Positions 37,591 to 46,590 of a stretch of DNA of 64,000 nucleotides are shown here, piece after piece (within the stretch, counting starts at the first letter, position 1; every line of letters begins with the position of its first letter). This stretch comes from CAVTWS01 sp963738445 (GTDB lineage Bacteria; Actinomycetota; Acidimicrobiia; Acidimicrobiales; SHLQ01). The stretch lies in NCBI GenBank assembly GCA_963738445.1, contig CAVTWS010000015.1, positions 496,001-560,000 of the forward strand, in the 5' to 3' direction. The notes beneath the pieces are model-generated. The model was not told the DNA's origin, ran no database searches, and saw only the letters and a list, made by a program, of their open reading frames with translations. The translations under genes and the position numbers were made by a program.

Positions 37591-38018
37591 CCGGCCATCG
37601 TCTCCAGGTCGAGCCGGCGCAGCCAGGCCGTATCCATTCGTTCGCCGAAGGCTCGGATCTGCTCGGTCACGAACTGGTCCGGCTCGACCTCGTACAGCGG
37701 TATGCCGGCCAGCGCCTCCGCCTTGAGCACGACGGACGCCCGGTTCAGGTCGACGACGTCTACGCGGTCCGTTCCGAGCAACTCGGCGAGCTCCGACACC
37801 AGTTCCACCAGGTCGAGTGAGTCACCGGCGATCACGCCGACGTCGAGGTCGGACGGATGCGGTGCCCCGGTGGCGGCGCTGCCGAACAGACTGAGGACCT
37901 GGATACCGAAGCGCTCCATCAGCGGATCGAGTCCACCCACGCTTGCGAGCCTGATCAATCGCTGCGCGGCCTCTCGTGTGTGCACGAGACGATGGTAACG
38001 ACGAACCGTGCACGGCAT
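37587..38018 (-). CDS. mntA: MntA-like nucleotidyltransferase antitoxin
   Basis: A 143-residue minimal nucleotidyltransferase. The active site GS-x9-D-x-D is at residues 46-59 (LFGSAATGAPHPSDLDVGV), and a later DVVDLNRAS supplies the third acidic residue. In characterised MntA-HepT pairs this enzyme AMPylates the toxin. The gene is read first and overlaps hepT by four bases. The start may be the ATG at 38018 or the GTG at 37985; neither has a strong ribosome-binding site. The much longer frame upstream to 38705 is antisense to the epimerase gene region and is not used. Confidence 0.82.
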   Translation of the reverse strand: MPCTVRRYHRLVHTREAAQRLIRLASVGGLDPLMERFGIQVLSLFGSAATGAPHPSDLDVGVIAGDSLDLVELVSELAELLGTDRVDVVDLNRASVVLKAEALAGIPLYEVEPDQFVTEQIRAFGERMDTAWLRRLDLETMAG

Positions 38019-38107
38019 CGGTGAATGGGCCAGAACTCCTTCCGCGCCGGCTCGGCGGCAGCCGCGACGGAGTTGTGCGCGAGGGCCAGGACGGCGTGAG
38101 GATCGCT

Positions 38108-39211
38108 TCAGATCCGGGTGTCGGGGCGGACGTACGTGGCGCCCGGGCCGCCATAGTGCAGCCCGTATCCCGGGGGGTGTTCGTACTGCGGTGGGCGCAC
38201 CTGGGCGAGAGCGCGGTGCCACGAGTCGATCAACGCATCCTCGGCCCGGTAGTCGAAGGGGTCTTCGAGCACCCGTTCCTCGGGCCCGTCCGGTGCGAAC
38301 GGATGCTCGACGAGCCACCGGGCCGTTCGGCGCACGGCGTCGCGGGGTGGAACGACATCGTGGTAGCCGACCCGCGTGCGGAGCTTCTCCACGTCGAGCA
38401 CCCGGTGCGTGGGCGATTGCGCCATGAGCATGGGCCGGGCGGGCACCGCCAGCGCCGTGGGCATCGATATCAGCTCGAGATCGGTGCCCAGCTCGGCGCC
38501 GCAGAGTTGGATCACCTGGGCGATCGAGAGGGTCTCCTCGTCGGCGACGTTGAAGATGTGGCCCGCGGCTTCGTCGGGGTGATCGACCGCACAGAGCACG
38601 GCGTGGGCCACGTTCTCGACGTAGGCGAACGAGTGCAGGGTGAGGCCGCCGTCGGCCACGATGATGCGGCGACGGCCGTCGAGGATGCGGCGCACCACGC
38701 ACCACTCGCGCACCACCAGCTGCCGGGGACCGTACATGTACGGATAACGAAGGTGGGCGGCGGAAGGATGCAGCTCCATGACGATCTGCTCGGTACGGGC
38801 GATCCGGTAGCTCTTGCCGTCCTCGGCTTCGGTCGACGTCGGGGCATCCTCCCGGGCCGGCACCGGCAGCCCCTCGGGATCGAACACGGTGGCGTCGAAC
38901 CAGCCGCGGTAGGCCGGCACGCCGCCGATGGAGACGAACTGGCCGATCTTGCCGACCAGCACCTCGGCCAGGCTGCGTAGCCGTCCGTAGGTCACGACCG
39001 CGATGTCGAACGTGCGCCCGGACAGTGCTTCGGTCAGCGCCTCCGCGGACCGGACGTCGGTGTGGATGTGCGGCAGGTGGGCGACGTCGTCGACCTCGTG
39101 GGCGCCGGTGTGCATGATGGTGACGTCGAAGCCGCGCGCCTCGAGTCCGGCCACGATGTACGGTCCGGTCGGCCCCGTGCCACCGACCACCAGCGCGGTG
39201 CGAGCCCTCAT
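38108..39211 (-). CDS. NAD-dependent epimerase/dehydratase-family protein
   Basis: A 367-residue extended-SDR-fold protein. The N-terminus ALVVGGTGPTGPYIVAGL is a GGxGxxG Rossmann motif. RYPYMYGPRQ and HSFAYVENVAHAVLCAV match the substrate domain and the end of NAD-dependent epimerases. The YxxxK catalytic pair is not clear: the region around SYRIARTEQIV has Tyr but no properly spaced Lys. It might be a non-catalytic or NmrA-like relative. It follows the SDR at 39213 with one base between stop and start. Confidence 0.75.
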   Translation of the reverse strand: MRARTALVVGGTGPTGPYIVAGLEARGFDVTIMHTGAHEVDDVAHLPHIHTDVRSAEALTEALSGRTFDIAVVTYGRLRSLAEVLVGKIGQFVSIGGVPAYRGWFDATVFDPEGLPVPAREDAPTSTEAEDGKSYRIARTEQIVMELHPSAAHLRYPYMYGPRQLVVREWCVVRRILDGRRRIIVADGGLTLHSFAYVENVAHAVLCAVDHPDEAAGHIFNVADEETLSIAQVIQLCGAELGTDLELISMPTALAVPARPMLMAQSPTHRVLDVEKLRTRVGYHDVVPPRDAVRRTARWLVEHPFAPDGPEERVLEDPFDYRAEDALIDSWHRALAQVRPPQYEHPPGYGLHYGGPGATYVRPDTRI

Positions 39212-39212
39212 G

Positions 39213-39998
39213 TCACGGCAACATGATGTTGCCGCCGTCGACCACGAGGGTCTGCCCGTTCACCAGGTCGGCGTCGCTGCTGGCGAAGAACACGGCCGGA
39301 CCCACCATGTGGTCGGCCTCGGTGTTGCGCCGCATGGCCGACATCATGGCGAACATGGGCTGAAAGTCGCCCGGCACCTGCTTGTCGGTGGCGGGGGTCA
39401 TGACCAGGCCCGGGGCGATGGCGTTGACGGTGACGTTGTACTGCCCGAGCTGGCCGGCCATGTGGCGGGTCAGGCCCATCACCGACCACTTCGAGTGCTG
39501 GTAGGAGAACGAGCTGAGGCTGAAGTCCTCGGCCGGGACCCCGGGCTGAGCGCCGAGCTGGTGAAGGAACGCGGCGATCGAGGCGATGTTGATGATCCGA
39601 CCCCACCCCTGGCGCACCATGTGCGGCGTGACCGCCCGGGCCATGAGCCACTGGCCGTGGACGTTGACATCGAACATGCGGCGCAGGTAGTCGAGCGACT
39701 GGTTCTCGGGCTCGTAATCGCCGTAGATCGCCGCGTTGTTGAGCAGGATGTGGACCTCGCCGAAGCGTTCGATCGTGGCGGCGACGCACGCGTCGACCGA
39801 GGCTTCGTCGGAGATGTCGGTGCGGACGAAGTCGATGTCGCCGATCGGGCTGAGCTCGGCGACCGCCTGGCGGCCCTGCTCCTCGCCGATGTCGGCCACC
39901 ATGACCTTGGCGCCCTCCATCAGGAATCGGCGGGAGTAGGCGAGGCCGATGCCACTGCCCCCGCCGGTGATGATGGCCACCTTGTCCTGTAGACGCAC
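39213..39998 (-). CDS. short-chain dehydrogenase/reductase (SDR)
   Basis: A 261-residue classical SDR: TGGGSGIG (12-19), NNAAIYG, INIASIAAF with the Ser, and YQHSK as YxxxK after an insertion of about 14 residues compared with usual members. The loop APGLVMTPATD and the end LVVDGGNIM follow. Asp38-like acidic residue at VADIGEE points to NAD(H). It is the first gene of a tight two-gene unit with the epimerase-like protein. Confidence 0.86.
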   Translation of the reverse strand: MRLQDKVAIITGGGSGIGLAYSRRFLMEGAKVMVADIGEEQGRQAVAELSPIGDIDFVRTDISDEASVDACVAATIERFGEVHILLNNAAIYGDYEPENQSLDYLRRMFDVNVHGQWLMARAVTPHMVRQGWGRIINIASIAAFLHQLGAQPGVPAEDFSLSSFSYQHSKWSVMGLTRHMAGQLGQYNVTVNAIAPGLVMTPATDKQVPGDFQPMFAMMSAMRRNTEADHMVGPAVFFASSDADLVNGQTLVVDGGNIMLP

Positions 39999-40110
39999 GT
40001 CGGGCTCCTGGGTCTGGGTCGTGACGGAGCCACTAGCCTGCCCGCTCGATGGTCAGGCGTCGAGACGAGCCGTGCGACCACGACCGGGTGCCGCCAGGAG
40101 GACAGGGAAC

Positions 40111-40891
40111 ATGAACGACGACGTGGTGCTGGTCGAGGTGGACGACGGCGTAGCCGTGGTGACCATGAACCGACCCGAGGCGCGCAACGCCCTCAACCAC
40201 GCGCTCCGGAGCACGCTGGCGGCCCGGATCGGGGACCTCGACGCCGACGCCGGGGTACGGGCGATCGTGTTGACCGGCGCCGACCCGGCGTTCTGCGCCG
40301 GGGTCGACCTCAAGGAGCTCGAGCGCGAACGACGGGAGCGCGCCGGTCGACGAGATCACCAAGGAGCGCGGCCCGTTCCCCTCCTTGTCGACTCCCATGG
40401 TCGGGGCCGTCAACGGTCCCGCCGTCACCGGTGGGTTCGAGGTGGCCCTGGCCTGCGACTTCCTCATCGCCTCGGACCGGGCTCGGTTCGCCGACACGCA
40501 CACGCGCGTCGGGATCATGCCGGGGTGGGGTCTCACGGTCCACCTGCAGGAGGCGATCGGCGTGCGCCGGGCCCGCCAGATGTCGTTCACCGGGAACTAC
40601 CTCGATGCCCCGACCGCGCTCGTCTGGGGCCTCGTGAACGAGGTCGTCCCCCACGAGGAGCTCCTGCCCCGGTCGATCCAGCTCGCCCGCGACATCGCCT
40701 CGATCAACCCGACCGGCATCGCCCACATCCGTGAGACCTACCAACTCGTCGCCGACACGACCGGCGCCGAAGCGTGGAAGGTGGAAGCGCGGCGCTCGGC
40801 CGCCTGGATGGCCTCGTTCGACCCGGGCGAGTTCGCCGGGCGCCGGGAGGGCATCGTCGCTCGCGGCCGATCCCAGATCGGCGGCTCGTGA
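40111..40891 (+). CDS. enoyl-CoA hydratase/isomerase (crotonase family), one frameshift
   Basis: A crotonase-fold protein of about 260 residues. AGGAGGACAGGGAAC precedes the ATG at 40111. VAVVTMNRPEARNALNHALRSTL, LTGADPAFCAGVDLKEL (first oxyanion strand) and MVGAVNGPAVTGGFEVALACDFLIAS (second) are family motifs, and MPGWGLTVHLQEAIG holds the position of the catalytic acid. Two frames join near 40335-40344, where one surplus base (or two missing) interrupts RERRE and APVDEITKERGPFPSLS. It probably hydrates an enoyl-CoA in fatty-acid or steroid breakdown and is followed directly by a thiolase-like gene. Confidence 0.82.
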
Positions 40892-42401
40892 GCGCGCGCC
40901 CACCCCGGCCGATCCTCGGCAGCGTGGGTCTGCTGCGCCTGCCGATCCTCGGCAGCCGGTGCTCGTGGGCGTCGGTACGGTCGACGGCCGGGACGGGTCA
41001 ACCTTCGACACGCCGGGTTTGGCGGCCCGGGCCATCGAGGCCGCGCTGGCCGATTCCGGCGCGCCGGATCCGGCCCGTCTGGCCGGCCAGGTCGGCGTGG
41101 TGTTCTGCCTGCAGGGCAGCTGGAAAGGCGACGACCTGGGCTGGCTGGCCGCCACCTCGGCCGGTGTGCCCGCCCGGGTGCGGAGCGTCAAGGTCGAGCT
41201 CGGCATCACCCAGACCTCGGTGATCGATCGAGCGGCCCAGGCCGTGCTGACAGGCGAGGTCGACGCAGCCATCGTCGTCGGCGTCGAGACGAGGGCCCGC
41301 GCCCAGGCCGCGGCTCGGGCCGGGATCGAGGTCACCGACCGGATCGCCGATCGGGAGCCCGACGAGATGTGGCGGCCCCATGATGTGCCCATCTCTCGCG
41401 CCGAGATCGAGGCCGGCTGGGTGGAAGCGGTCCAGCACTACGCCCTCATCGAGAACGCGGTCCGCCACCACGACGGCCAATCGGTCGCCGATCACGCCGA
41501 GACGGTCGGGGAGCTCTGGGCCCGATTCGATGCCATCGCCGCCGGCAACCCCGACGCCTGGTTCGCCGGATCCCGCACTGCGGCCGACCTCTCCACGAGT
41601 ACGGCGGCCAACCGCCCACTCGCCTCGCCGTACAACAAGTGGCACAGCACCCAATGGACCCTCGATCAGTCGACGGCCCTCGTCATCACCGCCGCTGAGG
41701 TCGCCGAGCAGCTCGGCATCCCCGCCGACCGCCACGTCTATCTGCGGGCCGGAGCCGATCACGACTGTGTCGTGCCGGTGACCGAACGGGCCGAGATCCA
41801 CCGGAGCCCGGGGGCCGGCATCGTGGCGCGTGCCGCCCTGGGGATGGCCGATCTCGACCTGGACGACGTCGATCTGGTCGATCTGTACTCCTGCTTTCCA
41901 ATCGCGGTCCGCATCCAGGCTCGCGAGATCGGTCTCGACCTCGAGCGTCCCCTCACGGTCACCGGCGGCATGCCGTTCGCCGGCGGACCGTTCAACCATT
42001 ACGTGGTCTGGAGCGTGGCCACGATGGCCCGCGCCCTGCGAGCCCGGCCCGGCACCGTGGGTTTGACCACCGCCGTCAGCGGGATGCTGACCAAACACGG
42101 TTCGATGGTCTGGTCCACCGAGCCAGGCGACGGCTATTGGCACGCTGATTTGACTGGTGCCGTCGAGGCCGCTTCCGGCCGGGTCGAGTGCTGCGCCGGC
42201 GTCGACGGTCGGGGCCGGCTGGCGACCTACACGGCACTCTTCGACGGGCTCGAGCCGGTCGGCGGGCTGGCGGTGGTCGATCTCGACGGCGGTGGCCGGA
42301 CCATCGGACGACTCGACGTCGAGTTGGCGCGTCGGGGTGCCGTCGACGACGTGTGTCAGGTGACCGTGGTCGCCGAGGGCGGAACTGTCCGGGCAGGCTG
42401 A
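40888..42401 (+). CDS. thiolase-like protein without the usual catalytic cysteine
   Basis: A protein of about 500 residues resembling actinobacterial acetyl-CoA acetyltransferase-like (SCP2-thiolase-type) proteins. PVLVGVGTVDGRDG opens it, SVIDRAAQAVLTGEVDAAIVVGVET is the dimer-core helix-strand, and SCFPIAVRIQAREIG, GGMPFAGGPFNHYV and GMLTKHGSMVWS are near the active site. Where thiolases have the nucleophilic Cys of the first domain this one has Thr/Ser (ITQTSVIDRA). The GTG at 40888 overlaps the hydratase stop, but a two-base surplus in the GCGCGCGCC run at about 40892-40900 is needed to reach the main frame. The alternative is a GTG at 40959. A 33-base repeat of CCGATCCTCGGCAGC lies in this leader. 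Confidence 0.7.
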
Positions 42402-42435
42402 GGCGTCCCGCTGACCACCTGCAAGACTGCTGGGT

Positions 42436-43143
42436 ATGGCGCGAACTTTCGATCAGGTGCACCGTCATCGCAACGTCCAAGGCGGTGTGGCGCGAGCCAT
42501 GGTCTTCGGCGTCAGCGACGGTCTCGTCTCCAACGTCGCGCTGGTGCTCGGCATCGCAGGCGCCAGCACCGACGCATCGCTCGTGCGCCTGGCCGGCCTC
42601 TCGGGCCTCCTCGCCGGCGCCCTGTCCATGGCGGCAGGCGAGTGGGTGTCGGTCACGGCCCAGAACGAGCTCGTCGAGCGGGAGCTGGCCATCGAGCGCA
42701 AGTCGCTCGCCGAGAACCCGGCCCTCGAAAAGGAAGAGCTCGCGGCGATCTACCGTTCCCGGGGCCTGGCCCGCGAGGACGCCGACGTGGTGGCGCACCA
42801 CATGCACCAGGACCCCGATGTCGCCCTTGATGTTCACGCCCGCGAGGAGCTCGGCATCGACCCTGGAGGCCTCGGGAGCGCCCCTGGCGCCGCCGGCTCG
42901 TCGTTCGCGGCCTTCGCCCTGGGAGCCCTGCTCCCGTTGCTGCCCTGGTTCTTCGCCGGCGGCACCTCGGCGGTGGTGGCGACCATCATCATCGGCCTGC
43001 TGGCCGCGGCGGCGGTCGGCAGCGCGCTGGCTCACTTCACGGAGCGTCCCATCTGGTGGGCGGTGGCCCGGCAGGTCGGCGTGGCGGTGGTGGCCTGCAC
43101 GGCGACGTTCCTCATCGGGAGCGCCGTCGGCGTCAATGTCTGA
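42436..43143 (+). CDS. VIT1/CCC1-family membrane protein
   Basis: A 235-residue protein of the vacuolar iron transporter family. HRHRNVQGGVARAMVFGVSDGLVSNVALVLGIAGAS is the conserved first helix region, followed by LAGLSGLLAGALSMAAGEWVSVTAQNE. A cytoplasmic acidic/helical part of about 80 residues rich in Glu/Asp/His (VAHHMHQDPDVALDVHAREELG) is the metal-binding domain in homologues. Three more helices close the protein. It probably exports or sequesters Fe2+/Mn2+. The selenoprotein gene follows 46 bases later on the same strand. Confidence 0.86.
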   Translation: MARTFDQVHRHRNVQGGVARAMVFGVSDGLVSNVALVLGIAGASTDASLVRLAGLSGLLAGALSMAAGEWVSVTAQNELVERELAIERKSLAENPALEKEELAAIYRSRGLAREDADVVAHHMHQDPDVALDVHAREELGIDPGGLGSAPGAAGSSFAAFALGALLPLLPWFFAGGTSAVVATIIIGLLAAAAVGSALAHFTERPIWWAVARQVGVAVVACTATFLIGSAVGVNV

Positions 43144-43189
43144 CGGGTGCGGGAATACCTGGCTCGGCTGACCGGTTAAGGACCGAACG

Positions 43190-43756
43190 ATGATCGATGG
43201 ACATGTTCTTCCGCGGGTTGCCGCGCTCGTGGTGCTCGCCCTGGGCCTGGCCGCCTGCGGTGAGGGAGACGTGACCGGCGGTGGGAGCGCTCAGGCCGCC
43301 GAGTCCGCGGCGACCGATGCGGCGGAGGCAGGGGCTGCTGTCGCCGGCACCAGCGCGCTTCCCGTCGTCGATGTGATCGATCTGGCGACCGGAGAGTCGA
43401 CGCCGCTGGCCGCCTTGCTCCCGGCCGACCGCCCGCTCCTCCTGTGGTTCTGGGCGCCGTGGTGAACGATCTGCAACCGGGAAGCCCCCGGAGTCGAGCA
43501 GTTCGCTCGGCAGCACGAGGATCAGGTCCGGGTGGTCGGTCTCGGCACCCAGGACGACGTCGACCGGGCCACCGAGTTCGTCGAACGCCACGATCTGACG
43601 ATCACCATGCTCTGGGACCCGACCCTGGAGTCCTGGCAGCAACTCGGTATCACGGGTCAGCCGGCGGTGGCCCTCTTCGGGGCCGACGGGTCGGTGCTGG
43701 GCGCCTGGTCCGGCCCCATCCCTGAGGACGAGGTCCTGGAATTGGTGTCCGCCTGA
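43190..43756 (+). CDS. thioredoxin-like (TlpA/DsbE-type) selenolipoprotein, in-frame TGA = Sec92
   Basis: Read through one in-frame TGA (43463-43465), the gene gives 188 residues. A lipoprotein signal (VLALGLAAC, lipid-modified Cys23) puts it outside the membrane. A thioredoxin fold follows: LLLWFWAPW-U-TICNREAPGVEQFARQ, VRVVGLGTQDD, and the cis-Pro region GITGQPAVALF. The TGA falls on the first residue of the W-C-x-x-C redox motif, so the active site is W-Sec-Thr-Ile-Cys (U92, C95). Both halves are in the same frame, so no frameshift is involved. It probably reduces disulfides or peroxides at the outer face of the membrane. Standard gene calling would split it or call a pseudogene. Confidence 0.87.
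43493..43511 (+). promoter_or_regulatory. candidate bacterial SECIS element of the thioredoxin-like gene
   Basis: GTCGAGC pairs with GCTCGGC (seven pairs, one of them T-G) around a five-base loop AGTTC. The loop starts 34 bases after the TGA, within the 16-37 range of bacterial SECIS elements, and has G as its second base. Spacing and loop rule agree with the candidate in selD. Found by eye. Confidence 0.55.
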
Positions 43757-43768
43757 ACAGGGAGTCCC

Positions 43769-45007
43769 TCAGGCGGAAACCGGCTCCATGCGCTTTCCGG
43801 GGGTGAAGGTCACGGGCATGTGCTTGATGCCCCGCACGAAATTCGACCGGAGGTACTTCGGCTCGCCGGCGAGTTGCATCCCATCGATCCGCGTGAGGAC
43901 CTCTCGGAAGATCAACCGGAGCTCCATGCGGGCCAGGTTGGCGCCGAGGCAGAAGTGCGGGCCGCCACCTCCGAACGCGACGTGCTCGTTCGGCCAGCGG
44001 TTCACGTCGAACGTGAACGGCTGATCGAAGACCTCCTCGTCACGGTTGGCCGAGATGTGCCACATGGCGCACTTGTCGCCCGCCTTCATGGGCACGCCGC
44101 GGATCTCGGTATCGGTGGTCACCGTGCGCCGGAAGTACAGGACCGGGGTGGCCCAGCGGAGGATCTCCTCGATCGCCCGGTCGAGCCGGCCCTCGACATC
44201 TTCCCGGAGCCAGGCCATCTGCTCGGGGTTGGTGAGGAGCGCGTGCATGCCGTGGGACGTGGTGTTACGCGTGGTTTCGTTGCCGGCCACGGTGAGCAGC
44301 AGCATGAACATGTCGAACTCGATCTCGGACAACTTGTCGCCCTTGACGTCGGCGTTGATCAGCTTGGTGACGATGTCGTCGCGGGGGTCCGCCGCCCGCT
44401 TCTTGGCCAACTCGTTCACGTAGGCGTAGAGGTGCATGGTGGCCATGCCGTTGTCCTCGGTCTGGTACTCGGGATCGTCGGCGCCGATCATGGGGTTCGA
44501 CCATTCGAACAGCAGGCGACGGTCCTCCTGAGGGACGCCCATGATCTCGGCGATGGCCTGCAGGGGCAGTTCTGACGCCAGGTCTTCGACGAAGTCGATC
44601 GATCCGCGTTCGATGATGTTGTCGACGATGACGGTCGAGCGGTGGGTGAGGTACTGCTCGAGCAGGCCGATCATGCGGGGGGTGAAGCCCTTGTTCACCA
44701 GCAGGCGGTAGCGGGTGTGCTTCGGCGGATCCATGTAGAGCATCATCAGACCGCGCGGGTCCATGCCCCCGGCTTCGGGTTCTTCGAAGTCGAAGATGTT
44801 CACGCCGCCGACCTCGGACGAGAAGGTGTGGACGTCTCGGTTGACCTCCACCAGGTCGGCGTGCTTCACCACGTTCCAGAACCCCGGGCCGTTGGGCTCG
44901 GTGTGCCAGGAGACGGGTGCCTCGGCCCGCAGGCGCCGGAACATGTCGTGGTGCTCGCCCCGCACGAAGCGGTCCAGGTCGAGAAGATCGATGCCGTCAG
45001 GGGTCAT
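43769..45007 (-). CDS. cytochrome P450
   Basis: A 412-residue soluble bacterial P450. The I-helix oxygen-activation motif AGNETT is at 241-246, the K-helix ExxR is in EEILRWATP, and the heme loop FGGGGPHFCLG has Cys353 as the thiolate ligand. YMDPPKHTRYRLLVNKGFTPR is also typical. The sequence style is close to actinobacterial CYP125/CYP142/CYP124-like lipid or steroid hydroxylases, but I cannot assign a family by eye. The ATG at 45007 gives the normal length; the longer open frame upstream is not P450-like. It converges on the selenoprotein gene, with 12 bases between the stops. Confidence 0.9.
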   Translation of the reverse strand: MTPDGIDLLDLDRFVRGEHHDMFRRLRAEAPVSWHTEPNGPGFWNVVKHADLVEVNRDVHTFSSEVGGVNIFDFEEPEAGGMDPRGLMMLYMDPPKHTRYRLLVNKGFTPRMIGLLEQYLTHRSTVIVDNIIERGSIDFVEDLASELPLQAIAEIMGVPQEDRRLLFEWSNPMIGADDPEYQTEDNGMATMHLYAYVNELAKKRAADPRDDIVTKLINADVKGDKLSEIEFDMFMLLLTVAGNETTRNTTSHGMHALLTNPEQMAWLREDVEGRLDRAIEEILRWATPVLYFRRTVTTDTEIRGVPMKAGDKCAMWHISANRDEEVFDQPFTFDVNRWPNEHVAFGGGGPHFCLGANLARMELRLIFREVLTRIDGMQLAGEPKYLRSNFVRGIKHMPVTFTPGKRMEPVSA

Positions 45008-45227
45008 AGGGGAGTCCTCACTCGCGGGCGGCCGGGCCGTGGCGGCCCATCGTAGGGACGGCGGGGCGAGACCGGTGCATCTCCATCGGCCGGAGGAGAA
45101 CGCGCTCAAGGTCGGCGCCGATGATGCCGAAGACCTAGTCGGGTGACCTGACGACCCCATGTCGACAGGGAACGGGTGGGTCCATCCCTCCCGGGCGCAG
45201 GCAACAGCGACTGGAAGGGAGTGCCGT

Positions 45228-46544
45228 ATGGCGCTGAGCACCGAGGAGGCCGCGCACCTGCTGCGGCGAGTGGGCTTCGGTGGTACCCCGGATGAGATCA
45301 CCACCATCAAGAACGCCGCCAACCGCGCAGCTGCGGTCGACCTGGTGATGGATCTGTCTGCCGAGCCACCCGCGAGCTATCCGGCACCGTCGAGCGAGGG
45401 CTCCTGGCGGGACTGGGTGAACACGTCGAACTGGTGGGTGCAGCGGATGCGCACCTCCACGACGCCGCTGGCCGAGAAGATGACGCTGTTCTGGCACAGC
45501 CATTTCGCCTGCGGGTTCGAGAAGGTCCAGGACATGGCGGCCATGCAGACCCAGCACTCGATCCTCCGCACCTACGGGATGGGCAGCTTCGAGGAGTTGC
45601 TGCGCCGGGTGTCGATCAGCTCGGCGATGCTCGTCTACATCGACAACGAGTCGAACGTGGCGGGTGGGATCCAGGAGAACTTCGCCCGCGAGTTGATGGA
45701 GTTGCACACCATCGGGGTCGGCAACTTCACCGAATCGGATGTGGTGGCGATGGCCCGGGCCTGGACCGGACACAACGTCGTCGGCTGGAACGGATCCTGG
45801 TACGACACGACCTACGTCTTCTACCCCGACCGTCACGACAACGGGCAGAAGACGCTGTTCGGCATCGCCGACAACTGGGACGGCACCGGTCAGTACGGCG
45901 GTCGCAGCACCATCCACGAGCTGGTCTCGGGGGCGAAACAAGCCGACACCGCCCGATTCATCGCCCGCAAGGTGTTCAAGTTCTTCGTCCACATCACCCC
46001 CTCGGATGCGACCGTCCAGAACCTCGCCAACACGTTCGTGGCCTCGGGCATGAACGTCGCGGCCTTGGTGCGCCAGGTGCTGTTGACCGCCGAGTTCTGG
46101 GATCCGGCGACCCGATACCAGTTGGTGAAGAGCCCGGTGGAGTTCGTCGTCAGCGCCTTGCGTCGCACGGGCATCGAGACCCCGGAGTGGGTCCACTACA
46201 TGCTCGAGTCCATGGGTCAGACGTTGTTCGAACCGCCGAACGTCGCCGGCTGGGCGCAGAACGGGTACTGGCTGTCGACCGCATCGAGCTGGGCTCGTGG
46301 CGATCTGGCCTGGTACCTCGCCTGGCAGGCCGACGGGGCCGGGTTCTTCGACGGTCTCCGAGATCTTCAGGCCGCTGCCGGCGTGCAGCGCATGTTCGAC
46401 GACTTGGGCATCGTCGAACCCACCGCGGCGACCCGGGCTCGGTTCGAGTCCTGGTTCGCTACTGCCCGTACTCAATACAGCTGGGCGATCCAGCCCGTAG
46501 GCGTGGTGCTCGGTGTGCTCAGCCCCGAGTTCCAGCTCGCCTGA
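45228..46544 (+). CDS. DUF1800-family protein
   Basis: A 438-residue protein. AAHLLRRVGFGGTPDEI at the N-terminus, MTLFWHSHFACGFEKV, NFARELMELHTIGV and the ARKVFKFFV/SPVEFVVSALR region are typical of DUF1800. These proteins are nearly always paired with a DUF1501 protein, as here, and the pair is thought to act in export or surface assembly, but the function is unknown. GGAAGGGAG precedes the ATG at 45228. No signal peptide is evident. The divergent space to the P450 (45008-45227) shows no gene. Confidence 0.85.
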   Translation: MALSTEEAAHLLRRVGFGGTPDEITTIKNAANRAAAVDLVMDLSAEPPASYPAPSSEGSWRDWVNTSNWWVQRMRTSTTPLAEKMTLFWHSHFACGFEKVQDMAAMQTQHSILRTYGMGSFEELLRRVSISSAMLVYIDNESNVAGGIQENFARELMELHTIGVGNFTESDVVAMARAWTGHNVVGWNGSWYDTTYVFYPDRHDNGQKTLFGIADNWDGTGQYGGRSTIHELVSGAKQADTARFIARKVFKFFVHITPSDATVQNLANTFVASGMNVAALVRQVLLTAEFWDPATRYQLVKSPVEFVVSALRRTGIETPEWVHYMLESMGQTLFEPPNVAGWAQNGYWLSTASSWARGDLAWYLAWQADGAGFFDGLRDLQAAAGVQRMFDDLGIVEPTAATRARFESWFATARTQYSWAIQPVGVVLGVLSPEFQLA

Positions 46545-46590
46545 AAGGATCGGCGATGAACCTCAACTCGATCTCTACGCGACCCGCGTC

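Noticed and set aside
38019..38705. Longer start for the MntA-like antitoxin
   Set aside because: The upstream frame is within the epimerase-like gene and reads as Arg-rich shadow sequence. The domain is complete from 38018.
43477..43491. Hairpin CCGGG-AAGCC-CCCGG close after the TGA of the thioredoxin-like gene as the SECIS
   Set aside because: The loop has no G in its first two bases. The hairpin at 43493-43511 fits the known rule better.
45008..45322. N-terminal extension of the P450 up to 45322
   Set aside because: The ATG at 45007 gives the normal P450 start. The extension is Arg/Ser-rich shadow and would overlap the divergent DUF1800 gene.
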